DNA from: Smithellaceae bacterium
GTDB lineage: Bacteria > Desulfobacterota > Syntrophia > Syntrophales > Smithellaceae
Assembly: GCA_030690945.1 (NCBI GenBank)
Contig: JAUYFM010000049.1
Span: 1-64,000, forward strand
Reading direction: 5' to 3'
DNA: 64,000 bases
The notes below the pieces were generated by a model, which made no database searches, was not told the DNA's origin, and saw only the letters and a list, made by a program, of their open reading frames with translations. Positions 28,115 through 36,556 of the stretch are shown here, piece by piece (position 1 is the first letter of the stretch; each line of letters opens with the position of its first letter). The translations under genes and the position numbers were made by a program.

Positions 28115-28609
28115 ATGACCATACCTATCGTATCCATTGTCGGTAAATCCAATACCGGGAAAACAACGCTCCTGGAAAAACTTATCGCCGAGTTGGTCGG
28201 CAGGGGCTGGCGTGTTGCTACGATCAAGCATAACAAGCATGGTTTTAACATTGACCACGAAGGGAAAGACAGTTACCGCCACAAGAAAGCGGGCGCGCAT
28301 ATCACAGTTGTTTCATCACCGCATCAACTGGCACTCATCTCGGACGTGGACCATGACTATTCCTTCGAGGAAATCCGTGATAAATTTATTTCCGGCGTCG
28401 ATATTATTTTAACCGAAGGCTTCAAGGTAAATGACTATCCGAAAATTGAAGTGTTCCGCGCGGAACTCAAACAGGAATTGATCAGCGCCAAAGATGGTAA
28501 CCTGTTGGCTGTGGCCTCGGATGAGCAACTGGACGTGGATGTCCCCTGCCTTGATATCAATGAACCAAAGGCAATCGCTGATTTTATCGAAAATAAATTC
28601 TTAAAGTAA
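28115..28609 (+). CDS. mobB: Molybdopterin-guanine dinucleotide biosynthesis protein MobB
   Basis: GTP-binding P-loop protein assisting synthesis of the molybdenum (or tungsten) bis-MGD cofactor. Walker A GKSNTGKTT at 10-18, then GWRVATIKHNKHGFNIDHEGKDSYRHKKAGA, the family signature region at about 36-66. 164 residues, usual for MobB. The start ATG 28115 follows AAGAG and gives the standard N-terminus; an upstream in-frame start has no Shine-Dalgarno. It points to molybdo- or tungsto-enzymes such as formate dehydrogenase elsewhere in the genome. Confidence 0.92.
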   Translation: MTIPIVSIVGKSNTGKTTLLEKLIAELVGRGWRVATIKHNKHGFNIDHEGKDSYRHKKAGAHITVVSSPHQLALISDVDHDYSFEEIRDKFISGVDIILTEGFKVNDYPKIEVFRAELKQELISAKDGNLLAVASDEQLDVDVPCLDINEPKAIADFIENKFLK

Positions 28610-28632
28610 AATTTTGTGCTTTGAATACATTG

Positions 28633-29076
28633 CTACTTTACTCTCGTCCAGTAATGACTTTCGCAAAGAAACATTAAACAGGCCGTGACTTGTAACTTGT
28701 CCGGGGTAATCTGGACCAAAGAGCATTTGTATTCGGAGCCCTCTTCAACTTCATATATTCTTCCGTCGACATACCGGCCGGCTTCTTTTTTAAGGCCCCA
28801 GAGAATCAACATCCCCAACAGCGGTTTATCTTTTCTGTCTTTTTTGCATGTTGTACACAACGCATTCTCGGGGACTGTGGTCAGTTTCACAATTTTGCCG
28901 GAGTAAATCCCGTCCTTTTCAAATATTTCGACATTTGATCTTTCCTTGCCCTTGTCCTTGCCTTTGAGAATCGGCAAAGACCATACGCCGATAATGGATT
29001 TATCGGCCGCATAACTCGTAAAAGAAAACGTTATAACGAAAATGAACGTCGTCAAAAAAAGTATCGTTTTTTTCAT
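28633..29076 (-). CDS. Secreted DUF2147-family protein
   Basis: 147-residue protein with a Sec signal peptide (about 1-24, cleavage after SYA). The mature region begins GVWSLP and contains the DUF2147-like elements EIFEKDGIYSGKIVKL, paired Cys (CTTC), and the terminal ESHYWTRVK. Function of the family is not known. It is transcribed toward mobB, ending 24 nt after it. Good Shine-Dalgarno (GGAGGG) upstream of the ATG. Confidence 0.8.
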   Translation of the reverse strand: MKKTILFLTTFIFVITFSFTSYAADKSIIGVWSLPILKGKDKGKERSNVEIFEKDGIYSGKIVKLTTVPENALCTTCKKDRKDKPLLGMLILWGLKKEAGRYVDGRIYEVEEGSEYKCSLVQITPDKLQVTACLMFLCESHYWTRVK

Positions 29077-29146
29077 ATTTGCCCTCCTGCTGTAATCCTG
29101 TGAATAACATCAACCTCCTGCAAGCATATGAGTAATATCCTTTGAC

Positions 29147-29527
29147 CTATTTACCTATTTCCTTAAATTTGATCGGATCGGTCGCGTAAAGGACGGCACG
29201 CTCGACACCCTCCTCGCGGAAATGATGGGTTTTTAGATAATCGGGATTATTGGCCATCGCAAGGAACGCTTTGCGTGACGGGTATTGCACCAGCATGAGC
29301 AAATCCCACGTTTCTTCGCCATTGAGCAACTCGTCGGGTTTCCCCAGATACAAGACTTTTCCCCCAACGCCTTCGACAAATCCTCCCGCTTCTCTGGTGT
29401 AGCGCGCGTAAGAGGCTTGACCTTCCACACCTCTGAACTTCAGCAGATTAAGCATGACCACCGGCCCATCATGGGGATTCTTGGCCAATTTGCGGAATTC
29501 TTCGGGGTTGGATTTAATTTCAGTCAT
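29147..29527 (-). CDS. DUF1330-family protein
   Basis: 126-residue dimeric alpha-beta barrel-like protein. Family pattern: GPVVMLNLLKFRGVEGQASYARYTREAG, then LLMLVQYPSRKAFLAMANNPDYLKTHHFREEGVERAVL. Such proteins are small homodimers of unknown biochemical function. Lies on the same strand 39 nt downstream of the PFK-2/FBPase-2-like gene; the AAGGAGAAA Shine-Dalgarno is good. Confidence 0.85.
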   Translation of the reverse strand: MTEIKSNPEEFRKLAKNPHDGPVVMLNLLKFRGVEGQASYARYTREAGGFVEGVGGKVLYLGKPDELLNGEETWDLLMLVQYPSRKAFLAMANNPDYLKTHHFREEGVERAVLYATDPIKFKEIGK

Positions 29528-29566
29528 TTTAGTTTCTCCTTCTTTGAAAATATTTCATGTGGGTGA

Positions 29567-30784
29567 TCAATCATATCTTTTCAGTTCAAAAAGTTTTTTA
29601 TTTTGCGTGGAAACGATGTGGTAGAAACGGTCCTGCGGGATATAAATATAAGGAACATCAACGTCGCGCCGGTAAAGAAAATGCGACAGGATCAAACGAT
29701 TAACAGCCTGATGGCCGACAATCATAATGTTCTCCGCACGCCGGTTGAGAAAGAATGATTTTTTAATTCCCGCCTCGATTCTCGATTTCATCGCCGCGTA
29801 ACTTTCACCCCCGGGATACACATAAGCGTATTTATGGGCTTCGCGCTCACGGAAGACCTGCGGCACCTTTTTTTCAATCTCGGCATAGGTCATGCCCTCG
29901 CAGACGCCGGCATTGATTTCATCAAACTCTTTGAGCGCGATAATCCGACAATCGCTTTGTTTTTCTGCGATAGCTTCCGCCGTTCTTTTAGTTCTCAGCT
30001 TGCTGCTGGTAAAGATGTAGGATATTTTCTTTTTGATAAAAAATTGCCCCAAGGCTTCGGCCTGTTCCATTCCTTTTGCAGTAAGATTGGAATCGCCGCC
30101 AATGCGGTCCTCCACGTTATACTCCGTTTGGGCATGCCGGATCAGAAAAAGATTTTTAACTTCGTCTGTGACCAGATAATCGCGCAGGCGTGCGTAAAGG
30201 GGAATCGAATCGGTGTGCTTTTCTTCGATAATCTTGTTTTGCAGTGAATCCAGGCGTACATAATTTCTTTCCACTTTCAAGGAAACATAGATCATTTTAT
30301 AGTAATTAATTCTTTTCAAAAACTCCGCTTCCGCCGTCCTGCTGTCCAGTTGCGCGAACTCCGGCAGTTTCGTTTTTTCCAGAATGCTCAGAGGCACAAT
30401 ATCATCATCATCATTCACGCACTCGATAAAGAACAGGGGATGGTCATCAAGATATTCCTCAATCATCTCCCGGCGACAACGGCCTGCGTTGGTCGCGTCC
30501 AGAATAGCCACCTGTCCGGAATTGCGCAGATAGGCCTTTGCTCTTTCCATATTCATGCAGGCGAATTTTTTTCTCAGCGCCACGGCCGCCGGATTATTCG
30601 GAGAATAAAACTCGGCACAGGATGTTTCCTTAAGCGGCCTGTAGATCCGGCGCAGATTGCCGTTATTGAATATCCGGGTATGAATGTTATCTTTGTGGAA
30701 AGCCTCCCTCAAGCGCACGGCCAGCGTGGATTTGCCACGGGCAGGCAGCCCCATCAGGACAATATAGAGTTTGTCATCGCTCAT
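29567..30784 (-). CDS. Bifunctional 6-phosphofructo-2-kinase / fructose-2,6-bisphosphatase-like enzyme
   Basis: Domain order and motifs match the eukaryotic PFKFB enzyme that sets fructose-2,6-bisphosphate levels. Kinase half: Walker A GLPARGKST, FYSPNN (human FFRPDN), DATNAGRCRREM and FFIECVNDDD. Phosphatase half: RHAQTEYN with catalytic His (human RHGENEHN), RIGGDSNL, DEINAGVCE (human NEIDAGVCE with the acid Glu), YPGGESY and GHQAV with the second His. All catalytic residues in the phosphatase appear present; kinase activity is inferred. Length 405, near the 450 of animals. Pyruvate kinase and other glycolytic genes are neighbours, consistent with a role in sugar-flux control. The reaction is not proven for bacteria of this group. 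Confidence 0.9.
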   Translation of the reverse strand: MSDDKLYIVLMGLPARGKSTLAVRLREAFHKDNIHTRIFNNGNLRRIYRPLKETSCAEFYSPNNPAAVALRKKFACMNMERAKAYLRNSGQVAILDATNAGRCRREMIEEYLDDHPLFFIECVNDDDDIVPLSILEKTKLPEFAQLDSRTAEAEFLKRINYYKMIYVSLKVERNYVRLDSLQNKIIEEKHTDSIPLYARLRDYLVTDEVKNLFLIRHAQTEYNVEDRIGGDSNLTAKGMEQAEALGQFFIKKKISYIFTSSKLRTKRTAEAIAEKQSDCRIIALKEFDEINAGVCEGMTYAEIEKKVPQVFREREAHKYAYVYPGGESYAAMKSRIEAGIKKSFFLNRRAENIMIVGHQAVNRLILSHFLYRRDVDVPYIYIPQDRFYHIVSTQNKKLFELKRYD

Positions 30785-30817
30785 AAACTTTCGACCACAC
30801 CTTTGCCGTCCAAACTC

Positions 30818-30847
30818 CGTAGAGACATTGCATGCAACGTCTCTACG
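30818..30847. repeat. 30-nt near-perfect palindrome (GTAGAGACG type)
   Basis: Arms 30818-30832 and 30833-30847 differ at one pair (G-T wobble). It abuts the flavoprotein stop codon at 30848. This palindrome is a common dispersed element in many bacteria; it may work as a terminator for the minus-strand gene upstream. Confidence 0.7.
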
Positions 30848-31417
30848 TTATCTGACCATTTTACAACCGATGTCAAAAGCCCGCTCCAGAAGCTCCTGGT
30901 TTCCGGTCGCGGGTTTCTCTGCGCTGTCTGTATGAATAATTTTCCCCACAACATCCATGCCCAGACCGCTGCCAGTCATACCGGTCAGATACATAATGGA
31001 TTTCTGATATTGTACGGGATCGGGCGCGCCCTGAGAAATCGCCAGCGCGTAAGTTTTGCCCGGAGGCACCATGGATTTGTAGCCGCCCTGCGGTAAATTG
31101 GCATAAAGAGAATAAATGCGATCCACAAACAGTTTCATCTGCCCGGAAATACGGTACATGTAAATGGGGCAACCGAGGACCATTCCCGTACAGGTTTTGA
31201 TCGCCTCAAGATAAGGACTAAGATCATCTTTCGCGCTGCAAAACCCTGGATTTTTCCGGCAACCCAGACAGCCCAGGCAGCCCTTGAAGTTAATGTCGTG
31301 AAGCCGCACCTCGGTGGTCTGGGCACCGCGCGATCGCCCGCCCTCCAGCATGGAGGCAACGATGGCGGATGTGTTTCCCTGAGAACGTGGACTTCCATTG
31401 AACGCTAAAATTTGCAT
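30848..31417 (-). CDS. NADPH-dependent FMN reductase / iron-sulfur flavoprotein
   Basis: 189-residue flavoprotein of the flavodoxin-like fold. N-terminal FMN loop FNGSPRSQGNTS (5-16), then the compact cysteine motif CLGCLGCRKNPGFC (47-60), as in archaeal-type iron-sulfur flavoproteins (Isf), then GCPIYMYRISGQMK, the usual substrate-loop. The gene is flanked by the PFK-2-like gene and pyk on the same strand. Likely an electron carrier or stress reductase in anaerobes. A Shine-Dalgarno AAAGGAG precedes the ATG. The cluster type and partner are not determinable from sequence. Confidence 0.88.
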   Translation of the reverse strand: MQILAFNGSPRSQGNTSAIVASMLEGGRSRGAQTTEVRLHDINFKGCLGCLGCRKNPGFCSAKDDLSPYLEAIKTCTGMVLGCPIYMYRISGQMKLFVDRIYSLYANLPQGGYKSMVPPGKTYALAISQGAPDPVQYQKSIMYLTGMTGSGLGMDVVGKIIHTDSAEKPATGNQELLERAFDIGCKMVR

Positions 31418-31461
31418 AAAAAACTCCTTTAGGGGTTTAGGCTATTGGCCTATCGTCTTTT

Positions 31462-31486
31462 ACCTTCAGCCTTCGGTCTTCAGCCT
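31462..31486. repeat. Inverted repeat flanking pyk (right/3' copy)
   Basis: 25 nt whose reverse complement matches 32936-32960 with a single mismatch. The unit is an internally repetitive AGGCTGAAG/ACCGAAGG pattern. It ends 6 nt before the pyk stop. Confidence 0.6.
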
Positions 31487-31491
31487 TTAGC

Positions 31492-32898
31492 CTATTTCAA
31501 CCTTTTTACTCTCAACATATTCGTCGTTCCCGACACCCAGATCGGATGGCCGACAGTGATGACAATCAAATCTCCCGGCTTTGCTTCACCGGACTCCAAG
31601 GCAGCCTGAGAGGCTTTTTCAATCATATCATCCGTATCATGCGGATCGTTGACCAGACGGGGAAGACAACCCCAGCTTAAAGCAAGACGCCGCACTGTCT
31701 TTTCATTGGGTGATAAGGCAACAATCGTCTGGCTGGGGCGAAAGCGGGATATGTAGCGGGCTGTCCTGCCGGACTGGGTATGGGCAACAATAGCCTTTGC
31801 CTCCAGATGACTGGCCAGAACACAGGAGGCGTGAGCAACCGATTCGGAAATATCCTTCTTGGGGGTCATAGCCAGAAATTCTTCAAACGGAAAACCTCTC
31901 TCAGCAGCGGAGACCAGACGGCTCATATACAAAACAGCCTCCACCGGATAGTCGCCGGATGCTGTTTCTTCGGAGAGCATCACGGCATCGGTGCCGTCGA
32001 GCACGGCGTTAGCGACGTCAGCGGCTTCGGCACGGGTAGGCCGCGGCGAGGAAACCATCGAACGCAGCATCTGTGTCGCGGTGATGACCGGCTTACCTGC
32101 GGCGTTGGCTTTGGCAATCAACTTCTTTTGAATCAGCGGAACATCTTCCAGCGGTATTTCCACACCCAGATCACCGCGCGCAACCATGATGCCGTCCGAA
32201 ATACCCATGATGGCGTCAATGTTATCAACGGCTTCATGTTTTTCTATTTTGGCGATCACCGGGGTGTCTTTGCCCTTTGCGGCAATAATGTCTTTGACCA
32301 TTTTGATGTCGTCCGCAGTTTTAACGAAAGATAAGGCGATAAAATCAACCCCATTTTCCAGACCGAACAGCAGATCGCTGCGGTCTTTTTCAGTGAGGGA
32401 TGCTGTGCGGATTGTACCAGTCGGCAGGTTAATTCCCTTATGCGACGTCAGGAGGCCACCGGTGACTACTTTGCAGACAATATCGATATCATTCGCCTCT
32501 TCAACGACTAGCTCCATTAAGCCGTCGGCCAAAAGCAGCCTGTCTCCGGTTTTCACTTCCCTCGGCAAATCTTTATACGTGAGCGACACTGCCTCTATGC
32601 TGCCTTCGATCGGGCGGCTGGTTAAAATAAATTGATGGCCCGGCGTCAGTACAATGCCGGGAGCAGGAATCGTGCCGATTCGAATTTTCGGTCCGGCCAG
32701 ATCCAGCAGAATCGCAACTGGCCGGTCAAGTTTCCCGGACAGCGCACGAATCGTTTTGATCTTTTGCAGATGGCCTTCGTGCGAGCCATGCGAGAAATTC
32801 AGCCGCGCCACATTCATGCCGTTCAAGATCAAGGCTTGAAGAACGTCTTCCTTTTCGGAAGCCGGTCCGATGGTGCAGACAATTTTTGTTTTTTTCAT
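31492..32898 (-). CDS. pyk: Pyruvate kinase
   Basis: Final glycolytic enzyme, phosphoenolpyruvate plus ADP to pyruvate plus ATP. 468 residues, usual length. N-terminal TKIVCTIGPAS and RLNFSHGSHEGH, active-site VIAKIEKHEAVDNID at about 217-231, and MVARGDLGVEIP near 243. C-terminal ADP/allosteric domain present through HPIWVSGTTNMLRVKRL, so it is full length. It is transcribed on the minus strand and flanked by 25-bp inverted repeats about 1.5 kb apart. Gene gap-pgk-tpiA lies divergently just upstream. Confidence 0.97.
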   Translation of the reverse strand: MKKTKIVCTIGPASEKEDVLQALILNGMNVARLNFSHGSHEGHLQKIKTIRALSGKLDRPVAILLDLAGPKIRIGTIPAPGIVLTPGHQFILTSRPIEGSIEAVSLTYKDLPREVKTGDRLLLADGLMELVVEEANDIDIVCKVVTGGLLTSHKGINLPTGTIRTASLTEKDRSDLLFGLENGVDFIALSFVKTADDIKMVKDIIAAKGKDTPVIAKIEKHEAVDNIDAIMGISDGIMVARGDLGVEIPLEDVPLIQKKLIAKANAAGKPVITATQMLRSMVSSPRPTRAEAADVANAVLDGTDAVMLSEETASGDYPVEAVLYMSRLVSAAERGFPFEEFLAMTPKKDISESVAHASCVLASHLEAKAIVAHTQSGRTARYISRFRPSQTIVALSPNEKTVRRLALSWGCLPRLVNDPHDTDDMIEKASQAALESGEAKPGDLIVITVGHPIWVSGTTNMLRVKRLK

Positions 32899-32935
32899 AG
32901 ACTCCTTTTGCGCTTCGCGCAGGCTATAGGTTCAT

Positions 32936-32960
32936 AGGCTGTAGACCGAAGGCTGAAGGT
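32936..32960. repeat. Inverted repeat flanking pyk (left/5' copy)
   Basis: See the partner at 31462-31486; 24 of 25 nt match in inverted orientation. It lies about 40 nt upstream of the pyk start, so it could overlap the pyk promoter region. Confidence 0.6.
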
Positions 32961-33185
32961 TGTTTTGTAAGGGCGCTTTGCGCCCCGCTCTTTTTTACAA
33001 GAGATCGGTCTGTTCTTCTTTTCATAGCAAATAAATTGGTTTACTTCAACATCACAAATTCCTTTGCAGCCATCATGTCTTAGGCCACTCCCTTGTCGAA
33101 TACGCCTTCATCGCCAGGGAGAAATGGATTGACAACCCATAGGCTTTTGTTTAATCTTTTTTACCTAATGATTGAGGAGGAGAAT

Positions 33186-34184
33186 ATGGCTGTAAAGATC
33201 GCAATTAACGGATTCGGAAGAATCGGCCGACTGGTATTTCGCGCCGGTTATAAAAGCAAGGATGTGGAATTCGTGGCAGTCAATGATCTGGCCGACGCTA
33301 AAACACTGGCTCACCTGCTCAAATATGATTCTATTCACGGCACACTCAATGCTGAAGTAAAATCCACACCCAATGCCATCATTGTTGACGGCAAGGAAAT
33401 GAAGGCTTTTTCCGCAAAAGACCCGGAAACACTGCCCTGGAAAGACCTGGGGGTAGATGTTGTTCTGGAGAGCACAGGAAGATTCACCGATAAAGACGGA
33501 GCCGAAAAACATCTGAAAGCCGGCGCCAGAAAAGTGGTGATCTCCGCACCCGCCAAAGGGGCGGACGTGACGGTTGTTTTCGGCGTCAATCCGCAGGACT
33601 ATGACAAATCGAAGCATCACATTATCTCCATGGGCTCCTGCACCACCAACTGCCTGGCGCCGATCGTCAGAATTCTGCATGAGGAATTCGGCCTGGAATA
33701 CGGTCTGATGACGACGATTCATTCCTACACCAACGATCAGGTGGTTCTCGACGAGCCGCACAAGGATTTGCGCCGGGCGCGCGCCTCCGCGCTTTCCATG
33801 ATTCCCACAACCACCGGCGCCGCCCGCGCCATTGCGGAAGTCATTCCCGAAATGAAGGGCAAGCTTGACGGCCTGGCGATCCGCGTGCCCACACCCAATG
33901 TTTCACTGGTCGATTTTGTGGCGACACTGTCGCGCGAAACGAGCAAACAGGAAGTCAATGAAAAACTCAAAGAGTATTCGCAAAAAGCGATGAAGGGTAT
34001 TTTGTTTTGCTCTGAAGAAGAGCTGGTGTCGCGCGACTTTAACGGCAATCCGCATTCATCGATTGTGGATTTGCCCAATACGACCGTCATCGGCGGCAAA
34101 ATGGTGAAAATACTTTCATGGTATGACAACGAATGGGGCTTTTCCAATCGCATGCTGGAACTCCTGTCGTTCATCATGAAATAA
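33186..34184 (+). CDS. gap: Glyceraldehyde-3-phosphate dehydrogenase
   Basis: NAD-dependent oxidative phosphorylation of glyceraldehyde-3-phosphate. 332 residues. NAD motif GFGRIGR at 9-15 with Asp34, catalytic Cys152 in SCTTN (151-155), and His179-type TIHSYTNDQ (about 177-185). The ATG 33186 follows GAGGAGGAGAAT, a strong Shine-Dalgarno; a longer in-frame start at 33093 is rejected. Starts a gap-pgk-tpiA set on the plus strand, with repeats between each gene. Confidence 0.97.
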   Translation: MAVKIAINGFGRIGRLVFRAGYKSKDVEFVAVNDLADAKTLAHLLKYDSIHGTLNAEVKSTPNAIIVDGKEMKAFSAKDPETLPWKDLGVDVVLESTGRFTDKDGAEKHLKAGARKVVISAPAKGADVTVVFGVNPQDYDKSKHHIISMGSCTTNCLAPIVRILHEEFGLEYGLMTTIHSYTNDQVVLDEPHKDLRRARASALSMIPTTTGAARAIAEVIPEMKGKLDGLAIRVPTPNVSLVDFVATLSRETSKQEVNEKLKEYSQKAMKGILFCSEEELVSRDFNGNPHSSIVDLPNTTVIGGKMVKILSWYDNEWGFSNRMLELLSFIMK

Positions 34185-34237
34185 AGATTTATTTAGTTTT
34201 TTATGGCAACGCAAGGATACCAATTATTACAATCTTT

Positions 34238-34320
34238 GTCATTTCGAGGAGCGCAGCAACGAGAAATCCTAAAACCCCGCGATATTCGGGACAAAGATTT
34301 CTCCCGGCGATCGAAATGAC
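34238..34320. repeat. GTCATTTCGA inverted-repeat element between gap and pgk
   Basis: Arms GTCATTTCGA (34238-34247) and TCGAAATGAC (34311-34320) enclose a second inner pair (GAGAAATCCT near 34261 and a GATTTCTC near 34298). Same core as 57645. Could terminate or attenuate between gap and pgk. Confidence 0.65.
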
Positions 34321-34349
34321 AATATGAATAAAAACAGAGAGGTAGAATC

Positions 34350-35525
34350 ATGAAGTACTTAGATCAGATTGATGTCAGCGGAAAGAAGGTATTGGTGCGT
34401 GTGGATTTTAACGTGCCGATGGACAAGTCAGGCAACGTCACAGACGATACACGTGTCAAAGCGAGTTTAGCCACCATCAATTATATCCGGGAAAAGGGCG
34501 CCAGAGTGATTGTTACGTCCCATCTCGGGCGGCCCAAGGGAAAGAGAGTTGAGGAATTTTCTTTGAAACCGGTTGCTCCGATTCTTGCCTCCCTGCTTAA
34601 AAAAGACGTTCTATTCGTTGATGATTGCATCGGCGAAAAAGCTCTGCAGGCTGTAGCCAACATGAAAGCAGGCGACGTGATTCTGCTGGAAAACCTGCGC
34701 TACTATCCGGGTGAAGACAAAAACGATGACGCGTTTGCCCAGGAACTCGCCAAGCTTTGCGACGTTTATATCAACGACGCGTTTGCCGTGTCGCACCGCG
34801 CGGCGGCTTCCAATACCGCCATCACCAAGTTTGTGCCCGTGTGCGCCGCAGGGTTCCTGCTGAAAAATGAAATAGAGTATTTTAATAAGGCCATGGGCAA
34901 TCCTGCGCGGCCGCTCGTCGCCATTATCGGCGGAGCCAAAGTGTCCGACAAGATCAAGGTTTTGGAAAATGTCATCGATAAAGTAGACCGCCTTATCGTG
35001 GGCGGCGGCATGGCCTTTACCTTCCTGAAAGCCCAGGGTCTGAATGTCGGTAAATCCCTATGTGAAACGGAAATGCTGGACCTGGCCCGTAAAATCATGG
35101 AGAAAGCGAAACAAAAGAACGTTCAGTTTTTATTGCCGGTCGATGTGGTGATCGCCAAGGCGACCGTGGCGGACGCTGAAACAAAAGTTGTCGCCGTCAA
35201 AGACATTCCCGATGAATGGATGGGTCTGGATATAGGCCCCGCAACCATCGCGGCGTTTTCCGACGCCGTAAAAACGGCCAAGACGATTGTCTGGAATGGG
35301 CCACTGGGCATGTTTGAACTCGCCCCTTTTTCTTCAGGAACATTTAAACTGGTGGATGCAGTCGTGGCTTCCGGCGCGCTGACGATTGTCGGCGGCGGCG
35401 ATACCGATACCGCTATTCACAAAACCGGTAAGAGCGATAAAATATCTTACATCTCAACCGGCGGCGGCGCGTTTCTGGAACTTTTGGAAGGCAAGACCCT
35501 GCCGGCAGTGGCCGCTCTCGGATAA
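34350..35525 (+). CDS. pgk: Phosphoglycerate kinase
   Basis: Transfers phosphate from 1,3-bisphosphoglycerate to ADP. 391 residues, full length. N-terminal RVDFNVPMDK (20-29) with substrate Asp/Asn, TSHLGRPKG near 56, the hinge and the C-terminal ATP-binding GGGMAFTFLKAQG (about 218) and GGGDTDTAI (about 348). It lies between gap and tpiA; Shine-Dalgarno AGAGAGG precedes ATG. Confidence 0.97.
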   Translation: MKYLDQIDVSGKKVLVRVDFNVPMDKSGNVTDDTRVKASLATINYIREKGARVIVTSHLGRPKGKRVEEFSLKPVAPILASLLKKDVLFVDDCIGEKALQAVANMKAGDVILLENLRYYPGEDKNDDAFAQELAKLCDVYINDAFAVSHRAAASNTAITKFVPVCAAGFLLKNEIEYFNKAMGNPARPLVAIIGGAKVSDKIKVLENVIDKVDRLIVGGGMAFTFLKAQGLNVGKSLCETEMLDLARKIMEKAKQKNVQFLLPVDVVIAKATVADAETKVVAVKDIPDEWMGLDIGPATIAAFSDAVKTAKTIVWNGPLGMFELAPFSSGTFKLVDAVVASGALTIVGGGDTDTAIHKTGKSDKISYISTGGGAFLELLEGKTLPAVAALG

Positions 35526-35528
35526 ACC

Positions 35529-35583
35529 GCCTCGCGAACTCGCTGCGGCGAATTAACGCTTGTCCCGCAACAGCGGGATTAAA
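35529..35583. repeat. Dispersed palindromic repeat, family A copy 2
   Basis: Core 35549-35580 matches copies at 628 and 55556. Contains the hairpin CCCGCAACAGCGGG (35564-35577). Lies between pgk and tpiA, four nucleotides after the pgk stop. Confidence 0.72.
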
Positions 35584-35596
35584 ACGGAGGAAACAA

Positions 35597-36343
35597 ATGA
35601 GAAAGTGGATTGTCGCCGGCAACTGGAAAATGCACAACACCATCAGTGAATCCGTGGCGCTGGCTTACGCGATTAAAGAAGGAACAACCGGTTTGAAAAA
35701 CGGCGAGGTCGTTGTGGCTCCGCCGTTTACCGCTTTGCATAGCGTCGGCGAGGCCATCAAAGGTTCCGCCGTGGCACTTGCCGCGCAAAATATGTATTAT
35801 GAAGATAAAGGCGCGTTCACCGGTGAAGTTTCTCCGTCAATGCTCACAGATGCCGGCTGTAAATATGTTATTATCGGGCATTCCGAGCGTCGCAAATATT
35901 TTAATGAGAGCGATGAAAATGTAAATTTAAAAGTAATGAAAGCGTTGGCAACCGGCTTGAAGCCGATTGTTTGTGTCGGCGAAACGGATGGCGAAAGAAA
36001 CAAAGGCGTTACGCAGAGTGTCGTGAACCGCCAAGTCCGCAAAGCGCTGGCCGGTGTTAATAAGATTGATCACATTGTTATCGCCTACGAACCGGTCTGG
36101 GCGATTGGAACGGGTAAGGTGGCCACCTCCGCTCAGGCCGAGGACGTTCACGATTTCATTCGCCGTCTTCTCGTTGAAATATATGGCTGTATGGCTGATG
36201 ACGTTCGTATTCTCTATGGCGGCAGTGTGACGAAAGATAATATCGGCGAGTTGATCGCGATGGAGGATATCGACGGCGCACTGGTCGGCGGCGCTTCGTT
36301 AAAGCCGGACGACTTTTTAGGCATCATCAATAAAATGCCGTAA
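35597..36343 (+). CDS. tpiA: Triosephosphate isomerase
   Basis: Interconverts dihydroxyacetone phosphate and glyceraldehyde-3-phosphate. 248 residues. Active-site Asn9 and Lys11 (NWKMH), His95 in IIGHSERR, Glu165 in YEPVWAIGTG (164-173) followed by the phosphate loop. The C-terminal GGSVTKDN and VGGASL are present. Shine-Dalgarno CGGAGGAAAC lies before the ATG. Confidence 0.97.
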   Translation: MRKWIVAGNWKMHNTISESVALAYAIKEGTTGLKNGEVVVAPPFTALHSVGEAIKGSAVALAAQNMYYEDKGAFTGEVSPSMLTDAGCKYVIIGHSERRKYFNESDENVNLKVMKALATGLKPIVCVGETDGERNKGVTQSVVNRQVRKALAGVNKIDHIVIAYEPVWAIGTGKVATSAQAEDVHDFIRRLLVEIYGCMADDVRILYGGSVTKDNIGELIAMEDIDGALVGGASLKPDDFLGIINKMP

Positions 36344-36556
36344 GAAATCTCCCCCGGTCATTGCGAACAATTTACCCGGAGCTATGCACCGGGTTATTAA
36401 TGGAAGAAACGGTAATCTCCCCTCCCTCGATGGGAGGGGCAGGGGGAGGGTGAAAGCAAAGCTGCCCCCTCCCCTCAATCCCCGCCCACCAGGGGCGGGG
36501 AAGTTTCTTAGGAGACGACTCTCAGGCGCCTTGGCAATTTTACAATGTCATTTTTT
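36344..36556. other. GC-rich gap with nested hairpins and a G-run motif
   Basis: No gene seen. A long inverted repeat joins the G-rich 36430-36450 region to the C-rich CCCCCTCCCCTC (36464-36475), and a second hairpin CCCCGCCC-ACCA-GGGGCGGGG lies at about 36480-36500. The plus strand also has four G-runs (36432-36450) that fit a G-quadruplex. Confidence 0.55.

Noticed and set aside
30350..31096. Plus-strand frame of 248 codons
   Set aside because: Antisense to the PFK-2/FBPase-2-like and flavoprotein genes.
33093..33185. Upstream extension of the GAPDH gene
   Set aside because: The extension lacks GAPDH-like sequence, and the ATG at 33186 has a strong Shine-Dalgarno.
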